From Anopheles merus (lineage: Eukaryota; Arthropoda; Insecta; Diptera; Culicidae): a stretch of 64,000 nt of DNA. Positions 34,334 to 46,480 of this stretch are shown here, one piece after another. Position 1 is the stretch's first letter. The number at the start of each line of letters is the position of its first letter. Location: NCBI RefSeq assembly GCF_017562075.2, contig NC_054083.1, positions 1,914,501 to 1,978,500 of the forward strand, given 5' to 3'. Both the position numbers and the translations under genes were made by a program. The notes beneath the pieces were generated by a model, which was given only the letters and a program-made list of their open reading frames with translations, made no database searches and had not been told where the DNA came from.

Positions 34334-35451
34334 AAGGACTGCCTATCTGGATGTGTGATACTTGCTAAAAAAAATCTGGAAAGTATGTATAGTCCGGCGG
34401 AGCACATAATTTAGAGAGAATGGTTTTAAAAACAAATAAACATAAATGGACCCTAGCACTTCCCTGTGACCACAACAACCGTCGGCTCTATCCCATCCTA
34501 TACGGAAGGATTTTTATTCCATTAGGGTTGATTTCATCGATCCTCATACAACTATTTTGATTGAAAATTAGTTACAGCAAACCGTCCATTTTCCACAGCT
34601 TCAAATAGTACGATTGCCTTTTTTACAACTTTTATTTTGCGTATTAATTAGTAAATCAAAGAATAAACTCAACATATGCCCTGCACGCATTTTATTTTCA
34701 GCGAAAATGGTAGACATAAGCAACAAACAACTCATTTCAGAAAAGATCCGTGACTCGAAACCTCGCGGATTTCATTTCATACAAACGGGAACGAACGTCC
34801 CCGAATATAACAGTTCATTTTCCCTGTAACCGCCTCCTTATAACAGAGTTTTGAAAATGAGTGCCAACTGACATGAACATGAACTTTATTGAGCGATAAT
34901 GAGTGCCGCGGCGAATGGATAGCGACGAACGAGTTCACCGGTATGGCTGATTGCCCCGACAACTGGAACGACATGGTGGTCTATTAGTGGAGGTTTACTG
35001 CGCATTCAATTTACGTAACTAAAAGTCATACATCATTAATTTATAACAGTATCGTTATTATAAATAATGTATAATAATGCTAAATAATGTATTTTTCACC
35101 AATAAAAATACGAATTCCTTTACAAAATGTATAATATACCCGCGTAGGTGGTCATAAAGATAAGGGTGCATTTTTGGTCATAGAAACGAAGGTAATGATA
35201 ACGTTTCTTGAAAAGGCAAATGAGGCCAATTGACTCAAATAAAAATAAAGAAAATAAAAATAACGTTTCTTTTGATTTATCGCTGTCATTTTTTTTGCTT
35301 GGTATTCTGCTTTTAAGTTTTGAATCGCGTTTATAATACTTGTTTACATTTACATTACTTGTTTGACCGGTATGTTGGTGAATGGGAAAGATCTGCACTT
35401 TTCTACATTATTTTCGTGAAAAACTAGTTTAAATTAAACCTACGTTGGACA
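34334..35451. other. No recognisable gene
   Basis: AT-rich DNA with short open frames only. I see no inverted ends, LTRs or conserved motifs. Confidence 0.4.
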
Positions 35452-36831
35452 ATGCAGCGACATAATGGGAATTATTATCGCGAGCGAAAGCGGGAGCTAG
35501 CCGAATATGCAATGAGCAACTTGCTAATGTTGATCTTGCTTCATCGAACATTCCATGGCCAGATCTCTTAGTGGGTAAATGTGTGCCTTTTGTTTTGTAA
35601 ATTGTATTATTTATTTAATCGTCGTTTTCTTTATAGAAAATCATCCAGCAGAAGTTCCAGAACTGTTGGCAGATTACACTTCTTTTGCATTCTCTTCTAG
35701 TGGTGAAGGTGTAAACGACAGTATCATCGAATATGTAGACGAGAGTGAAGTGGAAAAGGACGATGATTTAAGTTTTGTTCATAAGCTTTCTTTAAATGAT
35801 GCCCTCAGACATCTAGCTAATATAAGTCGCCTGTCCTGTTTCACTATTAGAGCTATCCTTGCTATAATAAGAAAACACTTTCAAGCTCCTGTTCCAAAAT
35901 CATCACAAACGTTGATGAAAACACCAATTCAAGTTCGCAAGCAAATTTTCCCATTAAACGGTGGGCAAATGTGGTACCGCGGAATACAATCAGTGCTACA
36001 CAACTATTTTGAGTAAGTATGCTTACATCCCTTGAGTGTTTGTTTAATGTAATATTGATTATAAAATTCTTGCTTGCTTATAGGTATATATGTCCAGGTG
36101 TGGAACAAATCACAATCGATGTTTCCATTGATGGACTGCCACTATTTAGGTAAAGTCGCAAAAATTTAATTCCGATTCAAATAAGAGTGGTAGAATTGTC
36201 CAGCATCCCGGTATTTGTGGTCGGTGTTTTTGGTGGATCGTCAAAGCCGGGTTGTTTGGAAGAATTCCTAAATCCATTAGTGAATGACATTAACAACCTC
36301 ATAGACAATGGAATTAACATTGGCGATAAAATGTTTCCATTTTTCATGAGGGTTTTTGTCGCTGATGCACCAATGCGAGCATTTCTGAAAGGTTTGTAAG
36401 AATATGATGCCCAATTGCAAAAACTTCAATAATCTATCATAATAACTCATCATTTCCTTCATATCACCACAGTTACCATTAATTTTAATGGTAAACATGG
36501 ATGCTTGTATTGTACAGCAGTCGGAATATCAAAACTTTCTAAAAGAGGTAAATTAATGACTTTCAATACTGTCAATGCCACGCCGCGTACTAACGAGAGT
36601 TTTAGAGGTAGGGATTGTGTTGAACATCACACAGGAACGTCACCTCATAAATCGACGAAGGCATAATACAGAATAAGTTTGGTGACATTCATTTTGTAGT
36701 TTGACACAGGGAAGTCGTTTCTGCTTTTATAATGAAGACACGACTTCCATCTGAAGTGCCCCGTAGAATTCGGCGCTTAAAAGAACTTGCTTTGTGGAAG
36801 GCCACAGAACTTAGGATTTTTCTGCATTATA
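35452..36831 (+). pseudogene. Decayed tnp2/EnSpm-like transposase, multi-exon, 3' truncated
   Basis: A series of short exons with usable GT-AG junctions: a start near ATG 35452, an exon from about 35637 to 36011, an exon at about 36085-36150 with VSIDGLPLF, one at about 36190-36391 (FVVGVFGGSSKPGCLEEFLNPLV, then VADAPMRAFLKG), one with HGCLYCT near 36500, and later segments with NESFRG-RDCVEHHTG and LWKATELRIFLHY. This order (IDGLPLF, KP-EFL, C-APARAFLK, C--C, HH, WKATE-R-FL) is that of insect transposase-domain proteins related to the tnp2 family. In-frame stops and the abrupt end at the gypsy LTR at 36832 mark it as a relic. Superfamily naming is from memory. Confidence 0.55.
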
Positions 36832-37062
36832 TGTGGAGTTTTTCTATTAGGTTTAAAACAAATAACACTTTATTGATGATTTCAGTTCACAACATGTTAC
36901 TCGCTTCGCGGTCCGAATTCAACTCCTCGCGCTTAACCCGCGCTCCCGATTTTAACGCAGCGCGTTCTCTCTCTCGCAACCCGTTCCTAGTTCGCTCTCG
37001 TACTCCTGATCTCACTACCGTTATTTCTCTCTCCCTACCACTAGCACTTTTCGTTTCTTACA
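36832..37062 (-). mobile_element. Ty3/gypsy-type LTR (3' LTR of the fragment to its right)
   Basis: On the minus strand it runs TGTAAGAAACG...CTCCACA, 231 bp, with an AATAAAG signal about 40 bp before its end. A purine-rich GGGTAGGACGGTCGAA sits immediately upstream (37078-37063), suitable as polypurine tract. It interrupts the transposase frame that ends at 36831. Confidence 0.62.
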
Positions 37063-37216
37063 TTCGACCGTCCTACCCTATCTTCAGTCCCTGAAGATTT
37101 TTCTTATAATTCATTTTATTCATTTTCCGCATTTATTCATTTCACTTATTCATTCATTTTATTCAAGTTGCTTCATCTTCCGAAAATACTTTGTCGTTAC
37201 TGATGACAAACGAACA

Positions 37217-37597
37217 TTACTTCATGTTGTCGCAACTTGTTGTTGTTGTGTTCGGTCCCTCGCAATTGGCTGCCCTTTTAACCTTGTATCGTCCGTTACC
37301 ATTAATTTTAATAACTTCATACGGTCCCAAAAATTCGCTAGCAAGCTTTCTTCCGGATACAAATTGTGTTCTTTTGATGGCTACCAAATCTCCTACCACG
37401 TACGCATATTCCGGCTTTCGTGATAAATCATATTGTTTTTTATATACATTTTGCGCATTAAAAATGTCATTCTTCGCTTCTTTTCGCATTTCCTGCCGTT
37501 CATAATCAAAACGATCATACGCTTCCTCCTCTAGTAACCGCGACAAGTCTTCCACCTCCGACGCACAGTGGTTTGCTTCAGAGCAATCGGCGGACAT
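37217..37597 (-). pseudogene. C-terminal part of a Ty3/gypsy integrase
   Basis: 126 codons ending about 140 bp upstream of the LTR. The central part, FLGPYEVIKINGNGRYKVKR, is the GPY/F module of gypsy-class integrases, preceded by a helical linker (KKQYDLSRKPEYAYVVGDLVAIKR). The rest of pol is missing: an in-frame stop lies just upstream of the first Met and no RT or protease is found to the right. A remnant of an element that inserted into the tnp2-like gene. Confidence 0.68.
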
Positions 37598-38205
37598 TGC
37601 TATTTACTGTCAGTGTTTGGCCTATTTCAGTATCGATTGACTTTAGTTTCACATCTAATACAATTACAAAGAATTTTGAATTATATTGGACATCCAGATG
37701 GCGCCACTAGTCAATATTTTTTAAGCTTCAGTATAACCCTAGTAAAAAAAAATAATCTTAAATTGATCACGTAGTTTCAATTTGAGTACAGGTAAACATT
37801 TTAAATTATTATTATTTTAATGTTTTTTTGTTACTGTTTCCTGTTGCCCACCACTGTTTATTAACAATGACATAAATTTCAAATTAATAAAATATTTATA
37901 AAATAAATAATTAATTTATTCTTTTCATTTCAATCGTCGATTTTCAAATGAAATCAATTGATTAAAAAATTTTTAACATACTATTTTGATATGAAACATT
38001 TAGAATGAAACACATGATTTAAATTTAAAAATTGTGGAAAAAAATATAAAAAGGGTAGTCAATTTCATCGTATACTTCCTATAAAATGTAACGTCTTTAA
38101 TTTTAATTATTAAAAGTATAATTTATTTTATATACCTTGTTCTAAATTAAAACAAAGTCGATTCCTAATAAGATTTATTGTCTATCAACTTATAAAATAT
38201 AACTT
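37598..38205. other. AT-rich spacer, no gene recognised
   Basis: Very AT-rich between the gypsy fragment and the Transib relic. It may hold the low-coordinate end of the Transib element; I could not identify a terminal inverted repeat. Confidence 0.4.
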
Positions 38206-39943
38206 TTAACTCATATCCTGTACGAGTGGCTCATTCATCTTGTCTAAAGTGTCCATAATATCCTCAAAGGATTCCTCAAGAGGAGGTACATTTCCATTTG
38301 AATTTAATTGCTCAAACTCAAAGAAAAGTTTGATTTCCTTTGGATAGTTGTCGCTCATTTTTCTTTGCACACGATTCTGCAAAGAAAGTGAACTAATAAA
38401 AGGATCACTGCTGTGTATTGCACGCATAAATACATCGACCAGATTGCTCTCTCTAGTGCATTTGCGTGCATGGTATTCCCTATCTTTCCGGAATATTTTA
38501 TGGCGTGCTTCTCCGCACTCTTCCCCTATACTTCCTAACGGAACAGGAGTGTTCAGAATTAGTTCTCCAGCATGTGCTAAAATTTTATGTACAGTTGCTG
38601 GTATGTATTACCAGCTATACAAATTAATAAACTTATAATAAGTATCCTTGCAATATAAACTAATCGTTTCTGCGTTCAAAGGCCGTTCACTATTGATAGC
38701 TATTAATATATTTCTAAACCACCTTATCAAGACCTCATCAACACCTAACGCTTTACTTGCAAGTTTAGGGTTGGAAAATATTCGCCTGCAAACATTTCCT
38801 GTAGTGCTTGTGCCTGATGAACCTGCTCGAACCTGGTCTACTTTCACTCCAAATTTAGTAAATAAATCACGCAAAACAATGCGTTTTCTATTATTGTATG
38901 CCTCTCTGTAATGCGCAGTCACTTTCCATTTTTTTAAATCTAATCTGTATGATATATGCAAAATACACTCTAAAACTCTTATCCAACAGCGCAGGGGTGA
39001 TATTCCATGAATCAAAGACCCCGGAGAAGGTTGGAATCCGTTATCAATGTATTTTACATTCTGCATTTCTGTGGGCTTTGATCCACATATCGGGCAGCAA
39101 GACGTTGGAATTTGAGTGATGTATCATAAGATTTTTACGTCAATCATACTCAAGACAAATCTAAACTCTACAATTACTGATTTTTCCCTGTTTTCAGTTT
39201 CGAATAAATATGGCCGAAGTGCTTCAATTTTTGCTTCAATTTCAGATTTTTTATCAATCACTAAGTCACGATTTTCTTTTGCAAAAATCATAGAAATTGG
39301 TCGGCAAAATCGGACACTTTGAGGAGTTAAATTTGACCACATGAATTCATTTGAAGAATCACATTCGACAGTTAAGTTGATGGGACTTAATGATGTTATC
39401 AACACATTACTATCGTCGGCAGTTTCATTACAATAGTTCTGATGATATTGTGAATGGCCTGATGAACCGTCCATACCCCATGCCATCAGTGAAATTAATT
39501 TTAAGTGGTTGAGTTTTCGGCTATCCATATAGACAAATATTTTGTCCTTTTCCATTCTGACAATGCTTTCTGTAATCATATGTACAAGTGGTTGTAAATC
39601 AACTTTCACAGAGCTTTCAGTTACATGTATTGACTCTGCCGACGGGGAACATGTTTTTTTAGCTTTAAGTATTTCCATGTAGCTAGGGAACTTTGAACTC
39701 TTTCCTAATGATACAATATTGTTTTTTGGAGAAATTTCCTTCTATCAAAAATGATAAGGCTTCTTCTCCTGATTTCATTGCAGGAGTAGAACAACTAATC
39801 ATGTTTGTTAACGCATTTACAACATACGTATTTTTTTGCTGTGTTGCGATTTTTCTTGCAAACATCAATACCTCATCTACGGATTCACATTTAACTGATG
39901 AAGACATTTGCGCTATTCTTCTTCGTTTTTGCCTGTTTGTAAG
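38206..39943 (-). pseudogene. Transib transposase, main part (interrupted by BEL element)
   Basis: Minus-strand relic of a Transib (RAG1-core-related) transposase. Seen in order: IATQQKNTYVVNALTNMIS; KFPSYMEILKAKK; WGMDGSSGHSQY with the first catalytic Asp (about 39470); RFCRPISM-FAKE; FVLSMID with the second Asp (about 39145); CCPICGSKPTEM zinc-binding pair; GISPLRCWIRVLECILH; GSGTTTGNVCRRIF; PLGSIGEECGEARHK with the catalytic Glu (about 38520). Defects: a frameshift near 39690-39710, TGA at 39124-39126, TAA at 38608-38610. The frame is otherwise continuous to 38206. The family cuts DNA by a hairpin mechanism and leaves 5-bp duplications; this copy cannot be functional. Confidence 0.8.
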
Positions 39944-39948
39944 TTCAC

Positions 39949-40147
39949 TGTTGACGCCTTACGGTAGGCAATGTGCATGGCACAATTAGAATTAGGACAA
40001 CTAGGGTAATTAGTACAGAAAGGATTAGATCGTAATTATAAATAAGAAGAATTAGAAGAACAGTGAATTTGACAGGGAATAAACATTAGCACTTGAAACC
40101 TCGGCGAGATAACAACATTATTTACAACGATTGAGAAAGCGTCATCA
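39949..40147 (+). repeat. 5' LTR of the BEL/Pao element
   Basis: TGTTGACGCC...GCGTCATCA. TATA-like taattataaataag near 40035 and AATAAAC near 40080. Followed by ttttggtccaccgaacc, the expected position of a tRNA primer-binding site. Confidence 0.93.
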
Positions 40148-40437
40148 TTTTTGGTCCACCGAACCGGGTCTTCGCGAAAGGTGTGATTCACAAATCACAA
40201 AAGCAAATCGTGTGAAACGATATCGTGAAGAAGAATCAGTGAGAAACGCTAGGAGGCTCGCCGTAAAATCTGTGGAGTGCTAGTCATTTGGAGCGCGTTA
40301 GAACAGTGATTGCAGCAAGAAAGGTCGCCATCGCGATCGCAAAGGTTATTAACCGCAAGAAGGGCATTGCTCTAACACTACCGTAAACCCAAGTGAAGCC
40401 GACGAGTGAAGTGTTGTGGTGCGTCAACGAAGTAAAA

Positions 40438-41994
40438 ATGCCAAACGAGAAGCAGATAAATAAACAAGCCAGAAAGCTCCGGGATGTGATGACTCACATA
40501 AACGATATGATGGAGTTTGTTAACAAGTTCGACGCGGCGAAACATGTAAACCAAATTCCAAGCCGGCTAGAAGATTTGGAGCAAACTAAAATGGAGTTTC
40601 GTTCAATTCGTGATACATTAGTGCACCAAGCCGAAGATACCGAAATGATTGATTCGCTTGCAGCCGATCGTCGTGAGTTTGAACAGAAATATCACGAGAT
40701 AAAGGGTTTCTTTTCCGCGTCCAATCCAGACCGACGTGAACCGCAAGCAAACAGTACATTTGCTGCATCATTTAATACAACACAGCCAAAGGTGCGGTTA
40801 CCAAAAATTGAGCTGCCAACATTCGATGGTGACACAACAAAATGGCTAACGTTCAAGGATAGATTCGAGTCGCTGGTGCATACTGCCTCTGATGTACCAG
40901 AAGTATTGAAGCTGCAGTATTTGTTATCTGCCTTAAAGGGTGAATTGGCCAGCCAATACGACCACACACAGCTCACGGCAGATAATTATGAGCCAACATG
41001 GGATTCTCTGGTAAAACGATTTGATCATGAGAAACGTATAAAAAGAGAATATTTCAAGGCGTTCGCTGCGCTGGAGGCGATGAAAAATAGTTCGGCAGAT
41101 GAGTTGCAGCGCATAGTGAACGAGAGCAATCGACTAGTGAATGGAATGGAACGACTTGAGGAACCCGTGAAAATGTGGAATACGCCGTTGACCAGCTTGC
41201 TGTTCTACAAACTGGATGGCATGGGAGGTGACACGTTGATGGCATGGGAGGAATATTCTGCGGATGAGAAGGCGGACAAATTTCCGAAACTAATTGAGTT
41301 TCTCGAACGACGGATCAGGATCAATTCATCGAATGTCGGAGAGGAAGGTGCTTTTGGCAAGAAGGCTGCTACAAATGCGAAGGTAACCAGAAACTACGTA
41401 AGGGGTGTATCCATGGTGGCCGGCCTTCCTGCAGGAATGCGACACAGCGTCGATCAAGTCGCATCTAGCTCGTCTCCGACACCTAGTTCGCGACCATGTG
41501 AGGTATGTAAGCAAGAGCATAAATTGTGGCAATGCAGCACATTTATGAGAATGACAGTAGATGAACGGAAAAGGGTGGTAAGGGATAAGGGATTATGTTT
41601 CAACTGCTTGAACAAAAACCATTTGTTGATTAATTGTAGATCGCCATTGAAATGTCTACGATGCCGAAGAAGACACCACACGAAGTTGTGTGATATGGAA
41701 GAAACAACACAACATGACATACCAAGGATAGCAGCCGTAACAAAAACCGATTCAACATCAAAAACAGCACTATTGGCGACAGCACAGGTTTGGTTGACAA
41801 ATTCCTTTGGTGAATCGATTTTAGCTCGAGCGTTGCTGGACCCGGGGTCGCAACTAAACATCATGTCAGAACGTGTGGTACAACTGTTAAGGCTAGAGAG
41901 GAAAAACACTCACACATCACTATCTGGCGTAGGACAAATTCCAGTTGCTTCCAAAGGGGTAACGACGTGTACCATACGCTCTAGAGTGTCTTAG
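40438..41994 (+). pseudogene. BEL/Pao Gag and start of protease, ended by TAG
   Basis: The ATG at 40438 (aaaaATGcc) is the first suitable start; the frame is open slightly upstream without ATG. The N-terminal half is a helical Gag of the DUF1759 type (about residues 100-310), followed by zinc-knuckle-like Cys/His clusters (about 353-415: CEVCKQEHKLWQC, CFNCLNKNHLLINC, CLRCRRRHHTKLC). The aspartic protease active site LLDPGSQLNIMSE is near residue 465. TAG at 41992-41994 stops the frame within the protease region. The following ORF is in the same frame, so Gag and Pol were one polyprotein. Confidence 0.88.
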
Positions 41995-44900
41995 TACGAA
42001 GGCACGTTTGAATTTTTGGTCATCCCGAAAATCACCACAAACATCCCTACTAAATCCCTTTCCACTGAAACGTGGAACATTCCGGAAGGCCTTCAATTAG
42101 CAGATCCAGAATTTAATAAGGCAAAAGGTATTGACGTTTTGCTGGGAGCAGAAATGTTCGCTGAATTGCTTGAAGATGGTCGTGTAGATCTAGCTCCCAA
42201 CCTTCCTACGATGCTAAAAACTAAATTTGGATGGGTCTGGATAGGAAGCTACTCGCAGGAATATAACACGATTTCATGCTATAGTGTTGTGGAATCAACA
42301 ATGGAAGGATTATTCGAACGCTTCGTATCACTGGAAGAACTTCCAGAAGAAATCTTAACTGAAGATGAGGTTGAATGCAACAAAATCTATAGCGAAACTA
42401 CAAAATATTCAGAGGTTGATCATAGGTATATCGTTCGACTACCAAAGGTACCAAATTTTGAGTACCTGCTGGGAAAATCTAAAGAAACTGCTTTGAGGCG
42501 CTTTATGAGCATGGAACGAAGAATGAAATGCGACAGCAATCTGGCCCAGGAGTACAAAAGATTCATGCACGAATACGAAAAACTAGGGCATATGACACGT
42601 GTGTGCAATTATGATGAGGTAAAGCAAAACCCACAATGGCAAGAATATTACATGCCACATCATGCAGTATGGAAGGAAGAGAGCACGACTACAAAGTGCA
42701 GGGTGGTATTTGACGCGTCGTGTAAGACCAGTTCCGGGCGCTCGTTAAACGAACTGCTCTTAGTGGGCCCAAAGCTACAAGAGGATATTTTGTCCATCTA
42801 TATAAGATTTCGTTTTAAACCTGTTGTTTTAGTTGCTGATGTGGAAAAGATGTACAGACAGGTATGGGTTGAAGAAACCGATCGAGCTCTTCAACGCATT
42901 CTATGGAGAACTGATCCAAACCAGCCGATAGGAGTATTTCAGTTAAATACTATAACATACGGAACGGCTTCGGCTCCGTATTTGGCCGTCAAAACACTTC
43001 AACGAACGTTTGAAGATCATGGAAAGAGTTTCCCCAAGGCATGTGAGTGCAAGAAAGATTTTTATGTAGACGATCTACTAACAGGGGCAAGCACTGAAGA
43101 TGAAGCCAAGGAAAAGAAGAGGCAATTAGAAGCAGTATTGGCCAAGGGCGGATTTAAGTTGCGTAAATGGGCTTCCAATCGACCAACAGTACTTGAAGGC
43201 GTAGCAAAGGAAGATTTGGCTCTTACAGAAGAACATCTATTCGAGAGTGAGTCAAAACCGATTGGAACACTGGGAATGAGTTGGATCCCCATCACAGATC
43301 ACGTGTCCATACGAATGAGAGCTCTAGAACCCGTCGAACCGATAACTAAACGCACTGTGTGTCGAAATATTGCTAAAATTTACGATCCTCTAGGGCTGCT
43401 AGATCCTGTAAAGATGATAGCAAAGATATTCATGCAACGGTTGTGGACGTGGAAAACAGAAGGCGATAGGGCATTGGACTGGGATGAAGAACTCCCTTTG
43501 CAGCTTAAACGCGAATGGCACAGCTATGTCGAGCAATTGAGTAAGGTAGTAAATGTTTCAGTACCACGTTTAGTATGCCCATCAGATTGCACGATAATGC
43601 AGATCCACATATTTTGTGATGCGTCGGAAAAGGGCTACGGAGCATGCTCTTACATACGTGCCGAGACAATGAATGGCAAGGTGTCATCAATACTACTAAT
43701 ATCGAAGTCAAAGGTGGCTCCGATCGCCAATAGACAAACATTGGCTCGCCTGGAGTTATGCGCAGCGGTATTAGGTAGTCGGTTATACGGTTTCATCAAG
43801 GAGTCATTGAAGGCCGAGTTAAGTTGTTACCTATGGACTGATTCGATGACGGTACGACATTGGATAAACTCATCACCGAGTCGATGGAAAACCTTCGTTG
43901 CCAACCGTGTAGCAAAAATACAGAGACATACGAAGGAGTGCGTGTGGAAGCACGTTCCAGGTGCAGAAAATCCAGCGGATTTAGTCTCCCGAGGACGCTT
44001 ACCGGACGAAGTAACCACTATTTTGTGGAATGGACCTTCGTGGTTAATAATGAACGAAGAATTCTGGCCACTGCAACAAGAGCTAAAAAAGGATGTAGTT
44101 ATAGAAGACGAGAAGGCTGTTGTACTCATCGCCACGCAAGAAGAATCCTTTAGCAAGCAACTATTCGCAAAGTTTTCATCGTACTCAAGGTTGCGAAGAG
44201 TAGTGAGCTACTGTTTACGTTTCATACGTAGATGGCTAAAACGAGAACAACCAGCAAGGGACAACGACGATGAAGGGTCAAGGTGGTTGACGACGACTGA
44301 GCTTCAATTGGGAGAGAAAGTCATTTGTAGTATGGCGCAGCGCGATGCATTTGCACCCGAACTCAGCACATTGGCGAAGACGAATCGTGTCTTAGAAACG
44401 TCACCGCTTAAATATTTACACCCATTCATCGGCACAGATGGACTTATTAGAGTAGGCGGGCGGCTGGGCAATGCAACATTAAGCAAGAGTGAGCAGTTTC
44501 CGATAGTAATTCCAAGAAATCATCCTCTCGCTGGTCTATTGGCTTATCATTATCATCGTCGAATGTTGCATGCTGGACCGCAGGCTATGCTGAACGAGAT
44601 TCGTCAAACCTTTTGGATACTGGGTACTAGATTGCTGCTACGACGGACATATCATCAGTGCATCACTTGTTTCAGGTGCAACCCGAAGACAGTACAGCAA
44701 CCCGTAGCACCGCTCCCAGCGACTCGTGTGTCGGCATCAAAACCATTCTCTATCACCGGGGTTGACTATTGTGGGCCCATCTTTACGAGAATGAATCGAA
44801 GAGCAGTTGTACGCAAATCTTATATCGCTATTTTTATCTGTTTTAGCACCCGTGCAATCCACATCGAACTTGTATCGGACCTTACAACAGAGGCGTTTAT

Positions 44901-45504
44901 CGGAGCTCTTCGGAGATTTATAGCGAGACGAGGGAAGGTCGTTGAGATTCACTCCGACAACGGGACGAATTTTAAGGGAGCCGCTAACCAGCTGAACGAA
45001 TTGTACGAGCTATTGAAAACTGAAAACTATGCAAGTAGCGTTCATCATTGGTGTCTAGAGAGACAAATAGCTTGGAAATTTATTCCACCTCGTGCCCCTA
45101 ATTTTGGAGGATTATGGGAAGCTGCGGTTAAATCTACTAAGTTTCACTTTGTGAGAGTAGCAGGAGAGACTAGCTTAACGTTTGAGGAAGCATGCACACT
45201 ATTAGCAGAAATAGAAGCAATTTTGAATAGTAGGCCAATTACCGAAATATCAACTGATCCCGAGTCACTAGAAGCACTCACACCAGGTCACTTTCTAATA
45301 GGAAATCAACCTAGGATTCTCGATGATGTAGATCAAACGGAAATAATACAAAACAGATTAAGTCGTTGGCAACTAATCACAAAAATGAGCCAACAGTTTT
45401 GGAAACGATGGCATAGAGAATATTTGCAAGGACTTATGCTAAGGAAGGGAAAACAAGGAAAACCGGTTGAGATAACCTACACCTACACGATGGCCTCTTG
45501 CTAG
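41995..45504 (+). pseudogene. BEL/Pao Pol: protease end, RT, RNase H, integrase
   Basis: Continuation of the gag frame after the TAG, about 1165 codons. RT motifs: LVADVEKMYRQ (about 42830), TYGTASAPYLA, YVDDLL (about 43060). RNase H: IFCDASEKGYG (about 43608), LARLELCAAVLGSRL, LWTDS. Integrase: HH-CC zinc segment (HYHRRMLHAG...CITCFRC, about 44545-44685), then GVDYCGP, HSDNGTNF and GGLWEAAVKS, which carry the DDE residues. A DUF5641-like tail with RLSRWQ and FWKRWHREYLQ follows. The frame ends at 45504, but similar coding continues in the next frame to about 45660, so a one-base indel lies near 45470-45490. Confidence 0.9.
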
Positions 45505-45693
45505 AATTGTGGAAGTGCATAAGGGAAGGGATGAAATAGTACGAGTGGTAACGGTAAAAACACAAAAAGGAATATTCAAGAGACCGGTGTGCAAAATCTG
45601 CATTTTACCTCAACAAGCAGCTGAAACTGAACAAGAAGAGGGTAATAAGACAGGCGATTAGAAAAACCCCACTTGGGTTTTTGGTGGCCGGCA

Positions 45694-45892
45694 TGTTGAC
45701 GCCTTACGGTAGGCAATGTGCATGGCACAATTAGAATTAGGACAACTAGGGTAATTAGTACAGAAAGGATTAGATCGTAATTATAAATAAGAAGAATTAG
45801 AAGAACAGTGAATTTGACAGGGAATAAACATTAGCACTTGAAACCTCGGCGAGATAACAACATTATTTACAACGATTGAGAAAGCGTCATCA
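45694..45892 (+). repeat. 3' LTR of the BEL/Pao element
   Basis: Same sequence as 39949-40147. Preceded by tttttggtggccggca in place of a strict polypurine tract. Confidence 0.93.
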
Positions 45893-45897
45893 TTCAC

Positions 45898-46225
45898 TAA
45901 AGAGTTTTTCTGACTGTTTGATGGTGATTTTTTCTCTCTTAAAGTCACAGAGAAATTGTGTGTTCAACCACGCAAAATTAGCCCTATTAAATTTGTTCCT
46001 GTCGCTGTTCGTTTTTTTCCACAGATGCTTGGCTCGTCTTTCCAGCAAGTTAAGTTTTTGCTTTACTGCATCTTCATCAATTGATTCAATTGATTCATCT
46101 GACGATTTCAATGTTTCGCAAACGAAACGAAAAGCATTCTCTACGTTCAGTTTAGCTGAATTTTGGAAGTTAAATTGCAAAACAAGCTCCTGGTTGGTAA
46201 TTTGGGTTACGTTCTGTATTAATGG
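45898..46225 (-). pseudogene. Transib transposase, N-terminal part
   Basis: Minus-strand frame running into the BEL element from the right: NVTQITNQELVLQFNF..., FRFVCETLKSSDESIES, ending KLFSE at the insertion. Removing the BEL element and one TSD joins it in frame to SSSVKCESVDEVLMFARK on the other side. A possible intron acceptor (aatacag) lies at its upstream edge. It places the element's 5' side at 46225 or beyond. Confidence 0.75.
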
Positions 46226-46390
46226 AAAAAATATTAGATGTGCGTGTTGAACGCAATTGAAGAAATCGTTAAATAAAAGTATTTCAATCGTTGGTGTGTA
46301 TTATCTACCTGCATAATGTTATAAAATTGTTAGGACAAGATAAAAGTGCCCAAATTCACTAGCTGCGGAATTTATACGGTCTGGAATCAG
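46226..46390. other. Spacer upstream of the Transib relic
   Basis: AT-rich sequence that should contain the other Transib terminus; none identified. Confidence 0.3.
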
Positions 46391-46480
46391 TGGCGGGTCA
46401 AGCCTCTCCGAGGCCCTAGGCGTTATGGAAGACGGGGCCCCTTCACCAAATCCATCGCGGGGGGGGGGGGGGGGTTGTGT
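46391..46480 (+). mobile_element. Left end of a hAT-type MITE with poly-G run
   Basis: CAGTGGCGGGTCAAG...GGCCCTAGGCG...GGGGCCCC resembles the ends of the complete hAT MITE at 50681-50990. Then comes an 18-base G run (46457-46474). A matching right end with an 8-bp duplication was not found, so the element is partial or decayed. Confidence 0.5.

Larger units (their letters stand above)
39949..45892 (+). mobile_element. BEL/Pao LTR retrotransposon, nearly complete
   Basis: 5944 bp with two 199-bp LTRs that look identical by eye, TSD TTCAC at 39944-39948 and 45893-45897, and a gag-pol region in the order Gag, protease, RT, RNase H, integrase. That order with these motifs defines BEL/Pao. Identical LTRs suggest recent insertion. 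Internal damage: one in-frame stop and one frameshift (see the coding entries). Inserted in the opposite orientation to the Transib gene. Confidence 0.93.

Noticed and set aside
35120..35398. 92-codon minus-strand ORF
   Set aside because: AT-rich, no motif, and no splice or promoter context.
41992..41994. Programmed stop-codon readthrough in the BEL element
   Set aside because: The TAG falls inside the protease region and not between gag and pol; BEL elements are normally one frame. A mutation is the simpler explanation.
43827..44156. Antisense ORFs within BEL pol
   Set aside because: Shadows of the real frame; the plus-strand RNase H coding is clear.
46457..46474. Poly-G run as a functional G-quadruplex
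   Set aside because: It lies in a decayed MITE end and could be slippage or sequencing noise; nothing around it suggests function.
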